A DNA stretch of 25,019 bases from contig CAJTSD010000049.1 in assembly GCA_910578795.1 (NCBI GenBank), positions 1-25,019 of the forward strand, written 5' to 3'. Positions within the stretch are counted from its first letter, which is position 1, and each line of letters begins with the position of its first letter. Both the position numbers and the translations under genes were made by a program. Below are positions 1 through 9,063 of the stretch, piece after piece. Under the pieces are notes generated by a model, which saw only the letters and a list, made by a program, of their open reading frames with translations, was not told where the DNA came from and did no database searches. Source of the stretch: an uncultured Lachnospiraceae bacterium. Lineage in GTDB: Bacteria > Bacillota > Clostridia > Lachnospirales > Lachnospiraceae.

Positions 1-61
1 CTGCGTGATTGAAAAGCATAGCCTATAGTACAGAAATTTGTCTAAACTCTCTGTTAAAAAA

Positions 62-90
62 TTGACATTTCCGCCCGATAGAGCTATACT
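62..90 (+). promoter_or_regulatory. Sigma-A-type promoter of fba
   Basis: TTGACA at 62-67 and TATACT at 85-90 are separated by exactly 17 bp, close to the vegetative consensus. The start codon of the aldolase gene lies about 70 bp downstream, leaving a leader of roughly 65 nt with no obvious riboswitch fold. Strong constitutive expression is inferred, which fits a glycolytic gene. Confidence 0.8.
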
Positions 91-162
91 AAAGACAGTG
101 GCATAATCAATGTGCACGTGTAAAAATCAATAAACAAAAATAAGGTATTGGAGGTTCGTATT

Positions 163-1026
163 ATGTTAGTATCAGCAACAGAAATGCTTAAAAAAGCAAA
201 AGAAGGTCACTATGCGGTTGGTCAGTTCAATATTAACAATCTTGAGTGGACAAAGTCTATTTTACAGACAGCGCAGGAGTTAAACAGCCCTGTTATTCTC
301 GGTGTATCAGAGGGCGCAGGCAAATACATGACAGGTTTTAATACGGTTGCAGCTATGGTTAAGGCGATGGATCAGGATCTTGGCATCACGGTTCCTGTAG
401 CGCTCCATTTGGATCACGGCACATATGACGGATGCTATAAGTGCATCAAGGCAGGCTTTACATCAATCATGTTTGACGGTTCTCACTATGCAATCGAGGA
501 GAACATTGAAAAGACAAAAGAGCTTGTTGCAGTTGCACATGCTATGGGAATGTCAATTGAGGCAGAGGTTGGCTCTATCGGCGGCGAGGAAGACGGTGTT
601 GTCGGCATGGGTGAGTGCGCAGATCCCGCAGAGTGCAAGCAGATTGCTGATTTGGGCGTTGATATGCTCGCGGCAGGCATTGGAAACATTCACGGAAAAT
701 ATCCTGCAAACTGGGCAGGCTTAAGCTTTGAAACATTGGATGCAATCCAGCAGAAGACAGGCGTTATGCCGCTCGTTCTTCACGGTGGTACAGGCATTCC
801 TGAGGATATGATTAAGAAGGCAATCTCTCTTGGCGTGGCAAAGATTAACGTAAATACAGAGTGCCAGCTTTCATTCCAGGAGGCAACAAGAAAGTATGTT
901 GAGGCTGGAAAGGATTTGGAAGGCAAGGGATTTGATCCTCGTAAGCTTCTTGCTCCGGGCGCTGAGGCAATCAAGGCGACAGTTAAGACAAAGATGGAGC
1001 TTTTCGGTTCTGTTGGTAAGGCTTAA
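163..1026 (+). CDS. fba: Class II fructose-bisphosphate aldolase
   Basis: Zinc-dependent aldolase that reversibly cleaves fructose 1,6-bisphosphate into glyceraldehyde 3-phosphate and dihydroxyacetone phosphate in cytoplasmic glycolysis and gluconeogenesis. The 287-residue TIM-barrel protein shows the family motifs in order: HLDHG at 82-86 (D84 the likely proton-shuttling Asp, H85 a zinc ligand), MFDGSHY near 103-109, EAEVG at 133-137, GNIHG with H177, LHGGTG with H207, and KINVNT near 227-232. The ATG at 163 is chosen because GGAGG at 150-154 sits 8 nt upstream. An in-frame TTG at 148 overlaps that ribosome binding site and is unlikely to be used. The gene is monocistronic, with its own promoter and a terminator directly downstream. 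Family assignment is secure; substrate preference over tagatose bisphosphate is inferred from overall similarity. Confidence 0.95.
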   Translation: MLVSATEMLKKAKEGHYAVGQFNINNLEWTKSILQTAQELNSPVILGVSEGAGKYMTGFNTVAAMVKAMDQDLGITVPVALHLDHGTYDGCYKCIKAGFTSIMFDGSHYAIEENIEKTKELVAVAHAMGMSIEAEVGSIGGEEDGVVGMGECADPAECKQIADLGVDMLAAGIGNIHGKYPANWAGLSFETLDAIQQKTGVMPLVLHGGTGIPEDMIKKAISLGVAKINVNTECQLSFQEATRKYVEAGKDLEGKGFDPRKLLAPGAEAIKATVKTKMELFGSVGKA

Positions 1027-1056
1027 TTTAAGCATAACGATTATAATTATAAAAAG

Positions 1057-1096
1057 CAATGAGAAAGGACAGCGGCTTGGCTGTCCTTTCTCATTG
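1057..1096. terminator. Bidirectional intrinsic terminator between fba and the chemoreceptor gene
   Basis: A perfect 16-bp inverted repeat (CAATGAGAAAGGACAG at 1057-1072, its complement at 1081-1096) encloses an 8-nt loop. On the plus strand it is followed by TGTTTTATG. On the minus strand it is followed by CTTTTTATAATT. It can therefore end both the aldolase transcript and the convergent chemoreceptor transcript. Confidence 0.9.
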
Positions 1097-1137
1097 TGTT
1101 TTATGTATACAGACATTTAATGAATTGGATAAGTTTA

Positions 1138-3171
1138 TTAGTGCTGCAGCTCAAACTTCTGTACCATCTTATTCAGTACTTCTGCGTGTGAAGCAAGCTC
1201 TTCTGATGTTGCAGAGGTTTCCTGAGACGCCGCGGAGTTATCCTGTATCGCACGTGCAATCTCATCAATTCCGCTGCGTAGCTGCTCCATGCTTTCCGCC
1301 TGAACTACCGCATTTTCCGCTGTCTTTTTAATCATGCTGTTGACATTGCCGACTGCACTGACAGATTCCTTGAGTGCATTCATGGCGCTGTCCGCAATTG
1401 TATTTCCCTTGTTAATCTCTTCCATTGAAATCTCAATCAAATCTCTTGTCGTGCTTGCCGCCTTTGAGCTTTCCGTTGCAAGCTTACCGATTTCGTCAGC
1501 AACTACCGAGAAGCCTTTGCCTGCTTCGCCTGCGCGCGCTGCTTCGATAGAAGCGTTCAGGGACAAAAGATTGGTCTGTTCCGCAATTTCCTCGATGGTC
1601 TGAATAATGCCGACAACCTGCTGTGAGGTCTGACGGATTTCATTCATGGCATCCATCATCAAGGTCATCTTTTCCTGGTTCTGCTCAATCATTTCGGTAA
1701 CATGGTTCGTTTCCTTTGCAGCATTTTCCGCATCATTACGGCTGCTTTCCACGTGGTCTGCAATAGTGTTTGTCGTAGCGGCAATCTGTTCTACGGATGC
1801 TGCCTGGACCTCGGCGCCTTCCGCAATCATCTGTGAAGCGGATGCAAGTTCCGTTGCGCCGACAGATACACGCTCGGAGGTTTCGTTGATTCCTTCCATA
1901 ACATTGTTCATGGAATTGGAAATATTAATTAATGCGTCTTTAATCTTCTGAAATTCGCCGACATAATCATTTTTGAGATGAATGCTCAGTTTTCCGTCCG
2001 CAATCTGTGCAAGGACTTCCGCAGTTTCATCTATGTATACAATATATTCTTTCAGACGGCTTACGGTCCTTCCGATGGATTCGCCTAACTGTCCGATTTC
2101 ATCCTCGGATTCAACATGAAGGTGAACATCCAAATCTCCGTCAGCTAGCTGCTGCGCTATTTAGTTTAATTCCAAAATCGGCTTTGTCAGGTTCTTGGCA
2201 CTGCTTTTAATGCTGAACGCAATGAGAAGGGCGCCTGCAATAAAGATGAAAACCAGTGCAATAATCATGCCGATTAACAGGGAGTAATACTCCAATAGCG
2301 GCATATTGCTCAGGATAATGTATCCGGTTGTCCCGGCAGTCTTTACGGCGCCATATTTTGGCGTACCATTTACGGTATATCTTAAGAAAGCTTCCTCGCC
2401 TGACAGTACGGCATCCCTTACATTTTTCGATACGTTAATATCCGCAATATTTTTCTGTATAATATCGTTCTGCGGATGGTAAAGGAAGGTACCGCTTCCC
2501 GATAACAACAGGATATATCCGCCTTTGCCAATTTTGTATTGGCTCATAACGTCTGTCATGTGCTCTAATGAGATATCGATTCCGGCTGCGCCGATAATGG
2601 TTCCTGATGCATCGGAAACAGGAGATACGGCGCTTAATATCATTTTTCCGGTAGAAGAGTCAATGTAAGGCTCTGTTAAAAGCGTTTCCCTTGTTTCTAC
2701 ACACTTATACCATTCACGTGTGGTAATATCCCAGCCTTCACCGCTCGTAAATCCGTCTGACTGTGTCAGCACACTTGCGTCAATGTCCGCAATCCATACG
2801 GACAGTACGTTTTCCGTATCCGTGTTTGCGATACTTATAAGATTTTCACGGACTGTATCCATTTTTTCGGCTTTTAAAATATCGTCGCCTGCTTTTGTCT
2901 CGGTCATTACATGGATAATTTCAGGATTAACGGATATGTCTTCCACTTCACTGATATAACCTTCCAGAAATCCGGTCAATTGATTTGCCGCTGATTCTGA
3001 CTGCAGTGTCAGTTCCGTCTGTTTGGATGTGATAACCAGCCATCCGACCATGCAGAGAGCGACAATCGCTACGACAACAAATACAATGATGACGCTCTTG
3101 CCAATCTGCTTTAAAATCTCGTCGGCAATTCGTTTTTTTGGTGCTGTTGCTTCATTTTTTTGTTGGATCAT
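1138..3171 (-). pseudogene. Methyl-accepting chemotaxis protein interrupted by an in-frame TAA
   Basis: A transmembrane chemoreceptor that would signal to CheA/CheW. The frame runs from ATG 3171 (ribosome binding site GGAGGGG at 3178-3184) to TAA 1138, 678 codons including the terminal stop. Codon 337 (2161-2163) is also TAA. The order is TM1 (about residues 27-47), a periplasmic-type dCache domain (about 50-290) with TREWY at 151-155 and GIDIS near 197-201, TM2 (about 296-322), a HAMP domain, then the long cytoplasmic coiled coil with the conserved tip (EQTNLLSLNASIEAARAGEA). The stop falls inside HAMP: the frame reads PILELN, stop, IAQQLADGDL, with the same frame resuming at once, so a single base change from GAA, AAA or CAA explains it. 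No deletion or frameshift accompanies it. The dCache R-x-WY and later D partly match the motif of amino-acid-binding dCache receptors; the ligand is not determined. The 1138-2133 part lacks a convincing start and would be soluble if made. Confidence 0.88.
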
Positions 3172-3301
3172 AATAAACCCCTCCTATGTGCTTTATTCCC
3201 GCAAGTAAAAAACCAATTAGACACGCTTGCGCGGATATTTGGAAAATGCTGCGAGTGCCAAATACTCTGCAGCTTGCTGTGGGGTATTTGACTGTATTAT
3301 T

Positions 3302-3330
3302 ATTGTATACCTTTTTCCGCGTTAGCACAA
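3302..3330 (-). promoter_or_regulatory. Candidate promoter of the chemoreceptor gene
   Basis: Read on the minus strand, TTGTGC (3330-3325) and TACAAT (3307-3302) are spaced by 17 bp, about 130 bp before the chemoreceptor ATG. The -35 is imperfect. No clear motility sigma (SigD/FliA) TAAA-N15-GCCGATAA element was seen. The remainder of the 400-bp divergent gap (3172-3572) is AT-rich, with poly-T and poly-A tracts around 3340-3385, and has no gene. Confidence 0.4.
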
Positions 3331-3450
3331 GAAAGTATTTTATTTTTGCTTAATAAATTTTAATTTTTTTTAAAATTTTATTACATATTGCACAAAGCTT
3401 GTAACAGGAAGACAAAAGCTGAACTGATATTTTCTCTAAAAATAAATTCT

Positions 3451-3498
3451 GTAAACTACTTGCGTAAACTTAAAAATTGCTTTATCATAGACATGATA
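3451..3498 (+). promoter_or_regulatory. Promoter of the Rep-like gene with overlapping palindrome and paired repeats
   Basis: TTGCGT (3460-3465), a 17-bp spacer and TATCAT (3483-3488) form a plausible promoter about 85 bp before the ATG at 3573. The -10 box is the left arm of a perfect inverted repeat, TATCAT-AGAC-ATGATA (3483-3498), well placed for repression. The 7-mer GTAAACT occurs twice in direct orientation (3451-3457 and 3464-3470, 13 bp apart) around the -35. In plasmids of the Rep_3 class, initiator dimers repress from a palindrome and monomers bind direct repeats. Two short repeats are too few to call an origin. Confidence 0.45.
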
Positions 3499-3572
3499 GA
3501 GGGATACGTTTTTTATATCTTATATGGAACGATTACAAGGGAGATAAATTGATTAAGATTGGGGGATCATGA

Positions 3573-4664
3573 ATGAACCGCAAACCAAAAAAAGGTGGCG
3601 CAGAGGTAGCTTTTCGCCCAAAAACCATTATTGAAGCGCGATATGACCTGGACAGAAGGCAGAATGATATTTTGGATATTCTGCTTGGCATTGTGGGCGA
3701 AGGGAATGATACAGAGGAAAATACGAGATATGAAATTAATATTTCTGATGTGAAGCACCTTTATAACCTTCAGGATGAATCGAACGCATATTCTTATTTG
3801 CAGAAGGCTGTGAAGAAGTTTGAAGGCTTGGGCTTTCGCCTGAAAGAGGACGAGGGCACGGACATTTATTATCCGTGGTTTAGCAAGATTAAATATCAGA
3901 AAAAGCGCGGAGATGAGGGAAAAAGCAAGATTGTGCTTGACCTGCACCCCGAGGTAAAGCAGATGATTATGGAAGCAAAGCAGGGGGCGTATTACAGGAT
4001 TGAGTATCCGCTGAATCTGACGAAGAAATATTCGAAACGGCTTTATTATTTATTAAAGGAGCATGAAACGTTTAATAACGGCGTGTATCAGGTGACGTTT
4101 GAGGAGCTTCGCAAAATGATGAAAATCCCTGAATCCTATGCAAACGGAAATGTCAAGCGCGAGATTTTGGAGAAACCGCATGAGGAGATTAATGGGAACA
4201 CGGATATCGCATTTGAATATGAGCTGATCCAGGAAAAGCTTCCGAGCGGTCAGATGGGGCTTGGCGCGGTACGCTTTAAAATCAAACGTGTGAAGAAGAA
4301 CCGTACTGTGGTGGAAATCGTGGAAAATATGGACAAGAATGGCGGTGTTGTGATTGCAACGGACGAGGAGCAGGAAATTATTGATGTGTTTGGCTGTTCC
4401 TTGAAAGAGGCGAAGGACATTCTGCGCACGGCAAATGCAAATAACCGGACGCATGAGCAGCTTTTCGAGGTGCTGACGCGTACACTTAGCCAGCCGTCCG
4501 TTGAGAATAAAGTCGGCTATGTGCTTACAATCCTGAAAAACGGATATAATGAACCGACAATATTCAGCGGCAGAAGAGGCAAGGGATGGAATAACAGCGA
4601 TTTGAGCAGCTACAGACAGGTGAATATGGCGGATATTGAAAAACAGATTTTGGCGAATGTATAG
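3573..4664 (+). CDS. Plasmid-type replication initiator protein (Rep_3/RepB-like)
   Basis: The 363-residue protein resembles the Rep_3 family of iteron-plasmid initiators, built from two winged-helix domains. The first winged-helix region covers about residues 15-140 (start FRPKTIIEARYDLDRRQ, then a helix-rich stretch through YLQKAVKKFEGLGF). The second follows YPLNLTKKYSKRLYYLLKEH (about 147-166), a hallmark-like segment of these initiators, with FEELRKMMKIPESY behind it. The remaining C-terminal ~130 residues are charged and helical, with no recognised domain. The ATG at 3573 follows GGGGG at 3561-3565. In family terms the protein would bind origin repeats and its own operator. Here it sits among chromosomal-looking genes 64 bp before an ABC transporter unit, so it may be a domesticated regulator rather than an active initiator. 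Family call is fairly confident; role is open. Confidence 0.75.
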   Translation: MNRKPKKGGAEVAFRPKTIIEARYDLDRRQNDILDILLGIVGEGNDTEENTRYEINISDVKHLYNLQDESNAYSYLQKAVKKFEGLGFRLKEDEGTDIYYPWFSKIKYQKKRGDEGKSKIVLDLHPEVKQMIMEAKQGAYYRIEYPLNLTKKYSKRLYYLLKEHETFNNGVYQVTFEELRKMMKIPESYANGNVKREILEKPHEEINGNTDIAFEYELIQEKLPSGQMGLGAVRFKIKRVKKNRTVVEIVENMDKNGGVVIATDEEQEIIDVFGCSLKEAKDILRTANANNRTHEQLFEVLTRTLSQPSVENKVGYVLTILKNGYNEPTIFSGRRGKGWNNSDLSSYRQVNMADIEKQILANV

Positions 4665-4728
4665 ACTTGGCGTACATATGTTTCCTGAACGGACACGTAA
4701 GGGAACGGTTTAAAAACGAGGGATTGTA

Positions 4729-5394
4729 ATGGAGCGTATTATCGCAAAAGGGATTGTCAGTTCTTATGGGAAGAAGCAGGTGCTAAAAGGTGTGGATTTA
4801 ACAGCGGGCGCAGGCGAGTGTGTCGGCATTGTCGGAGAAAACGGCTGTGGGAAATCCACATTCTTCAATGTCCTTGCAGGCTTGAGGAAGGCTGACAGCG
4901 GTGAAATTTCTTTTGATAAGGGAAAGCCGCCTGCGCAGTGCGTGGGATATGTGCCGCAGGAAGGCTGTCTTATGAACGAGCTAAGCGTGCTTGATAATCT
5001 AAGCCTATGGTATCGGGATAAGACGGAGCTTCGGCATTCCCTGAAAGAGGGATTTTTAAAAGAGCTTGGTGTGAATGAAATGTGCCACACAAGAGTTGGG
5101 AAGCTCTCTGGCGGCATGAAAAAGCGGGTGAGCATTGGCTGCGCATTGGCGGGGAATCCGCCAATTTTAATTTTAGACGAGCCGGATGCGGCTTTGGATT
5201 TGATGGGAAAAGCGGAAATCAGAAGATACCTTGCAGCGTATAAAAAGCGAGGAGGGACTGTTCTGATTGCAACACATGAGGAAAGTGATTTGGACCTGTG
5301 CGACAGAATTTATGCATTGCATAACGGTAAAAGCAAAGAAGTTGACAGGACACTTCGCGGGGAGGCGTTAATCAGGGAGATCAAAGGTCAATAG
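4729..5394 (+). CDS. ABC transporter ATP-binding protein
   Basis: Cytoplasmic ATPase of a probable ABC-2 type exporter. All nucleotide-binding motifs are intact in 221 residues: Walker A GENGCGKST (36-44), Q-loop Q77 in VPQEG, signature LSGGM (126-130), Walker B ILILDE (146-151) with catalytic E151, D-loop near ALDLMG, and H-loop H183. The sequence pattern with a short N-terminus and DxCDRIYALHNGK near the end is typical of export rather than uptake ATPases. The ATG follows GAGGGA about 6 nt upstream. It begins a compact three-gene unit: 18 bp separate it from the anchored protein, and the permease follows with an overlap. The substrate cannot be told from the sequence. Confidence 0.9.
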   Translation: MERIIAKGIVSSYGKKQVLKGVDLTAGAGECVGIVGENGCGKSTFFNVLAGLRKADSGEISFDKGKPPAQCVGYVPQEGCLMNELSVLDNLSLWYRDKTELRHSLKEGFLKELGVNEMCHTRVGKLSGGMKKRVSIGCALAGNPPILILDEPDAALDLMGKAEIRRYLAAYKKRGGTVLIATHEESDLDLCDRIYALHNGKSKEVDRTLRGEALIREIKGQ

Positions 5395-5412
5395 ACATTA
5401 GATGGAAAGGTC

Positions 5413-6903
5413 ATGGGTTATCATATGGAAATGGAAAAGAAAAGTAAGACCGGATTGGCTATTGGAATAGTTGTGGCAGTTATTGTTGTGATTGCGGCTG
5501 CCGTGGCAGTGTTTTTTGCGGGAAGGACGTTTGGAAGCAAACCGGAGCTGCGCCTGCAGGCGGCAGCTGCAAAGACGTTATCGGAGATGGAGCAGTATGG
5601 CAGCTCGCTCTCGGAGAAAATTGATTTTGATGCATTGAATGAACTGTGGGAAACAGAAACAATCCACCTCAATACGGATGTTTCCATAACGTTTCCAGAC
5701 GGTGAGTCGACGAACATGGAATTTAGTGTGGACGCGCTAATCAATGAAAGCCAAAAAAGGACAAATTGTAATATCGGGGTTGGAATGTACGGTTTTCAGA
5801 TACCGTTTGCGGATGTTGCGGCAACATCCGACACGCTTTACATTGCGCTGCCTCAGTTTTTGAAGGATACATACCATGTAGGACTGACGAATCTTGGTGA
5901 AAATTTTAACAATTCGGAATGGGCGCAGCTTTTGGATTCGACCTTGCCTGATGATTATTCAGTGGAATTTTTTCAGGAAAACGAGGATGCGGAAGCGTCT
6001 GCGGATTTGATTTCAGTTTTGACCAAGTCGGCTGCGGTTATCAAAGAAAACACTACTTTTGAAAATGTCAAGGATACAGAGAACAGTCGTGTGGGTGTGC
6101 GGGTGTGCGTGACAAAAGAGGCGGTCAACCAATATTTGGAGCTGCTTGAGGAAGATCTTTTTGAAAGTGAATTTTATGAAATTTATTTGGAGGAGCTTAT
6201 GGAGAGGGCAGGGGATGCGTCTGAAGCTGCCCGGTTAAAGGAGGCGTTTGATGCGCTGATAGAAGGCGCTACGGGAGTGCGTTTCAGGACGGATTATGTG
6301 CTTGACTATTATTTTGATCAAAAAGGACGTATTGTGAATATTTCTTCCCCGGTGGATATGGAAACGGAGGATGGCGCTGTTTTGGCTATGAATCTCAGTT
6401 TCTTGGGAGAAGAGCGTGTACTGGATGTCATCGAGGGCGGAATCTATGTAAAACATGGAGAAAAAATTAAATATTTTGGAATGGAACGCAATGCTGAGGT
6501 GACGGATGCCTTTTATAATGAGGATGTGACGCTTCTTATTCAGACCGATAACCATAATCAGGACATGACATTTTCGTATGCAAATGATTTTGATAAGGAG
6601 GCTATGAGCTATGACATGGAGCTTATGGTTGACATCCCGGACGGTAAGCTTGTGTTTGAAGCGGACGGCGAGTTTACGGATATTGTGAAAGGGGAAGGCT
6701 ATACGTTTCGGGTGAATAATTCGAGCCTCAAGGTAGATGATGAGGAACTTTGTTATCTGAGTGCCGTAGTAGAGCTGGATCCTGCGGATGAGGATCCTGA
6801 AATTCCAAAGGATTCCGTTGATTTACTTGAAATGAGTATGCAGGATATCCAAAAAATGGTTTATGAGGCATTGGCTTCTATCAGGAAATTTGATTATGAA
6901 TAA
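5413..6903 (+). CDS. Single-pass membrane protein with large extracytoplasmic domain, ABC unit
   Basis: The protein has 496 residues. After a short charged N-terminus, residues about 13-41 form one long hydrophobic, Ala/Ile/Val-rich segment, best read as an uncleaved signal anchor (no lipobox cysteine). About 450 residues then lie outside; they are acidic (many D and E) with alternating polar and aromatic stretches that suggest beta-rich folds. I do not recognise the family with certainty. Its placement between the ATPase and the permease, with a start overlap of the next gene, suggests it belongs to the exporter, perhaps as a surface sensor, substrate or accessory subunit. GGAAAGG lies only 2 nt before ATG 5413, so the ATG at 5425 is an equally reasonable start (492 residues). 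Confidence 0.75.
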   Translation: MGYHMEMEKKSKTGLAIGIVVAVIVVIAAAVAVFFAGRTFGSKPELRLQAAAAKTLSEMEQYGSSLSEKIDFDALNELWETETIHLNTDVSITFPDGESTNMEFSVDALINESQKRTNCNIGVGMYGFQIPFADVAATSDTLYIALPQFLKDTYHVGLTNLGENFNNSEWAQLLDSTLPDDYSVEFFQENEDAEASADLISVLTKSAAVIKENTTFENVKDTENSRVGVRVCVTKEAVNQYLELLEEDLFESEFYEIYLEELMERAGDASEAARLKEAFDALIEGATGVRFRTDYVLDYYFDQKGRIVNISSPVDMETEDGAVLAMNLSFLGEERVLDVIEGGIYVKHGEKIKYFGMERNAEVTDAFYNEDVTLLIQTDNHNQDMTFSYANDFDKEAMSYDMELMVDIPDGKLVFEADGEFTDIVKGEGYTFRVNNSSLKVDDEELCYLSAVVELDPADEDPEIPKDSVDLLEMSMQDIQKMVYEALASIRKFDYE

Positions 6904-8962
6904 AAAGTGGTTGAAAGCGGAATGGAAACGGGCAGTCGCAGTACTGCCCGCTATATTGCAAAGAGCAGTTTTGCTTGTGCTTGTCTTAGGCGTGGCGGCA
7001 GGAGCGGCTGCTTTTTGTGTCACTGCGGTAAAGCAAACGCAGGGTGATGATGCGCGAATGTGCGTTGGGTATGTGGTGGCGGACAATGCGCTGACGGATA
7101 TGGCAGTTTCCTATGTGCAGGAAATGGAGTCCGTGAAGGCGCTCTGTGACCTTGAGCGGGTATCTGAGGAAGAAGGGCTTGCGCGTTTGCATGAGGGAAC
7201 GCTTGCGGCGCTTGTCATGCTGCCAAAGACGGTTGTGGAGGATATCCTTTCGGGCAAAAATACGCCTGTGACCGTTTATCTGTCAGCCAATCATGCGCTG
7301 GACGGTGGAGGATTTGGGACGCTGAAAGGTCTGCTGTTTCAGGAGCTTGCGAATGCGGCGGTGGGAATGCTTGAGGTGGCGCAGGCGGAGATTTATGCGG
7401 TGCAGTACCTTGTTGGCGGTCTGACTGATGCAAATCAGGAGATTGTGCAGAAACTGTATGACGATATCAACCGTTTTAATCTTGGCATGGCAGCGGGGCG
7501 GGAAAACATGTTTCGGACGAAAACCGTTTCCCTGACGGAAAATGACACATATGTCATTTATTACGGAAGTGCACTGTTGGCGGTTTATATGCTGTTGGCA
7601 GGTCTTTTTTTTGGCGGTTTTTTCTGCCATGATGAAATGTGGCGGACGATTCTTGAAAAAAGGCTTGGTGTTTCTCGGCTGTGGCAGGTGATGTGTGGAT
7701 TTATCACGGGACTTTTGCCAATGCTTGTGACAGGGCTTTTACCGTTTACGGCTTTGGCAGTACCGCCTGTAAGGGAGCGTTTGAATGTAAGGCTATCGTC
7801 CGAGGTAATTGCGTTGATGCTTTTGACGATAGCGTTTTGCGTGTTATATTTCATGGTGATATACAGAACTTTTGGAGAGAAAAAGAATGCGCTTTTGGCA
7901 ATCGGTATTTCGGCGCTGATTCAGGCATATTTATCAGGGTGTATTGTGCCGTCTGTGCTTTTGCCAGACTTGGCTTATCAAGTGGGATCGTTTCTTCCTG
8001 CCTCTTTTTTGAAGTCGGCATTTACGGTGGCGCTTTCGGGTGATTTACAAAAGCTTCCTTCCGCGGCTTTGGGGCTTTTGGCATGGTGCATTGTGTTTTT
8101 CCTGTTGAATCTTGCGCAGGCGTATCTTGGATTGCTTCGGCATGGCGATGCTTCGCAAGGGACAGCGCGCAGAAAGAACGGGATTGTGTTTGTGCCGCCT
8201 GTGACGTGGGTGCTGTTTCAACGGATGCTTTTTCGCAAGGGCATATGGTTTAGTCTTTTGCTTATGACGGCAGTGTCTGTTTTGATTGCGCGGCTTGAAG
8301 AACAGTCGGATACAACGTTTTCGGTGGCAGTGTTTGATGAAGGCGGAAAGTACGGGGAGCAGCTTTTGGCACATGACGGGCTTGTGCGTTTTCGGATGTG
8401 TGAGAGCGCGGATGAGGTGGAACGGCTTGTGCGAAGAGATGAGGCGGAGTGCGGGTATGTTCTTCCCAAAACGCTGACGCAGGATTTGGCGGTGGGGCGT
8501 GCAAACCGCGCGGTTACGGTGTATGAAGATGTTGACAGCGTGTGCGTGCCGATTGTGAATGAGGTTCTGTTTCAGGTGCTTTTCAGACAGGCATCGCTTG
8601 CATGGTACCAGGAATCTTTGGCTGGGATCCATGTGGATTTTTCGTTGATCGAAAAGGCTGTTTTTTCTCAGATTGCAGAAGGCAGGACGTTTGGGATAGA
8701 ACTTGTGACGGTTGGGGAAGATGGTGCAGCGAATGCGGATTTAAAACACAGCGGGACTTATCCGGTTGCGGCGGTGGTTGTCTTTACGGTGCTGTTATGC
8801 GGCGTGCAGGGATTTTGGACTGCGCTGGAGGACAGCAGGAAGGGGCGGTTTTATAAACGCGGAGGGATTGGGCTTACGGCGCTTACAACCGTATTGCCGA
8901 TGCTTGCGGCGGCAGTGGTAGGTGGGTGCCTGCTGTTGTGGGTATATGGTAAAATCGGATAA
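6896..8962 (+). CDS. ABC-2 type permease, fused one-and-a-half modules
   Basis: Membrane subunit of the exporter. ATG 6896 is preferred over an upstream start at 6863: AGGAA at 6883-6887 is 8 nt away, and ATGAATAA overlaps the previous stop, implying translational coupling. The 688 residues begin like an ABC-2 permease: TM1 (about 21-45), an extracytoplasmic loop of ~170 residues, then five further TM segments between about 222 and 415. After a linker a second copy of the same plan starts: TM at about 448-466, another large extracytoplasmic domain, and only two more TM segments before the protein ends at KIG. The second module therefore lacks its last three helices. The following 100 bp hold no continuation in any frame, so truncation or a distinct architecture is inferred. 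YhgE/DrrB-type ABC-2 families are the nearest match. Confidence 0.82.
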   Translation: MNKKWLKAEWKRAVAVLPAILQRAVLLVLVLGVAAGAAAFCVTAVKQTQGDDARMCVGYVVADNALTDMAVSYVQEMESVKALCDLERVSEEEGLARLHEGTLAALVMLPKTVVEDILSGKNTPVTVYLSANHALDGGGFGTLKGLLFQELANAAVGMLEVAQAEIYAVQYLVGGLTDANQEIVQKLYDDINRFNLGMAAGRENMFRTKTVSLTENDTYVIYYGSALLAVYMLLAGLFFGGFFCHDEMWRTILEKRLGVSRLWQVMCGFITGLLPMLVTGLLPFTALAVPPVRERLNVRLSSEVIALMLLTIAFCVLYFMVIYRTFGEKKNALLAIGISALIQAYLSGCIVPSVLLPDLAYQVGSFLPASFLKSAFTVALSGDLQKLPSAALGLLAWCIVFFLLNLAQAYLGLLRHGDASQGTARRKNGIVFVPPVTWVLFQRMLFRKGIWFSLLLMTAVSVLIARLEEQSDTTFSVAVFDEGGKYGEQLLAHDGLVRFRMCESADEVERLVRRDEAECGYVLPKTLTQDLAVGRANRAVTVYEDVDSVCVPIVNEVLFQVLFRQASLAWYQESLAGIHVDFSLIEKAVFSQIAEGRTFGIELVTVGEDGAANADLKHSGTYPVAAVVVFTVLLCGVQGFWTALEDSRKGRFYKRGGIGLTALTTVLPMLAAAVVGGCLLLWVYGKIG

Positions 8963-8985
8963 AAGATAAAACACAACAAAACCGA

Positions 8986-9014
8986 TTGACATGATAGGAA
9001 TTAAATGATATATA
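8986..9014 (+). promoter_or_regulatory. Promoter of the Rrf2-family regulator gene
   Basis: TTGACA (8986-8991) and TATATT (9009-9014) are separated by 17 bp, about 50 bp before ATG 9064. The region from 8990 to 9030 is a run of AT-rich words (ATGATA, TTAAATGATATATATTAGATAT). This is the kind of sequence Rrf2 proteins bind when autoregulating, but no clear dyad can be assigned. Confidence 0.7.
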
Positions 9015-9063
9015 TTAGATATAAAACAACGGGCGGACGCGGTTGAGATAGAGGAGGCAGTAT

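Noticed and set aside
2133..2163. Programmed readthrough or reinitiation at the chemoreceptor TAA
   Set aside because: TAA is the least leaky stop, there is no downstream stimulatory structure, and the only nearby in-frame start is a TTG within HAMP. Simple nonsense mutation is more economical.
4679..4706. GTTTCCT/AGGGAAC inverted repeat between the Rep-like and ABC ATPase genes as a terminator
   Set aside because: Only 7 bp with a G-T pair, a 13-nt loop and no U-run. It is not enough to call.
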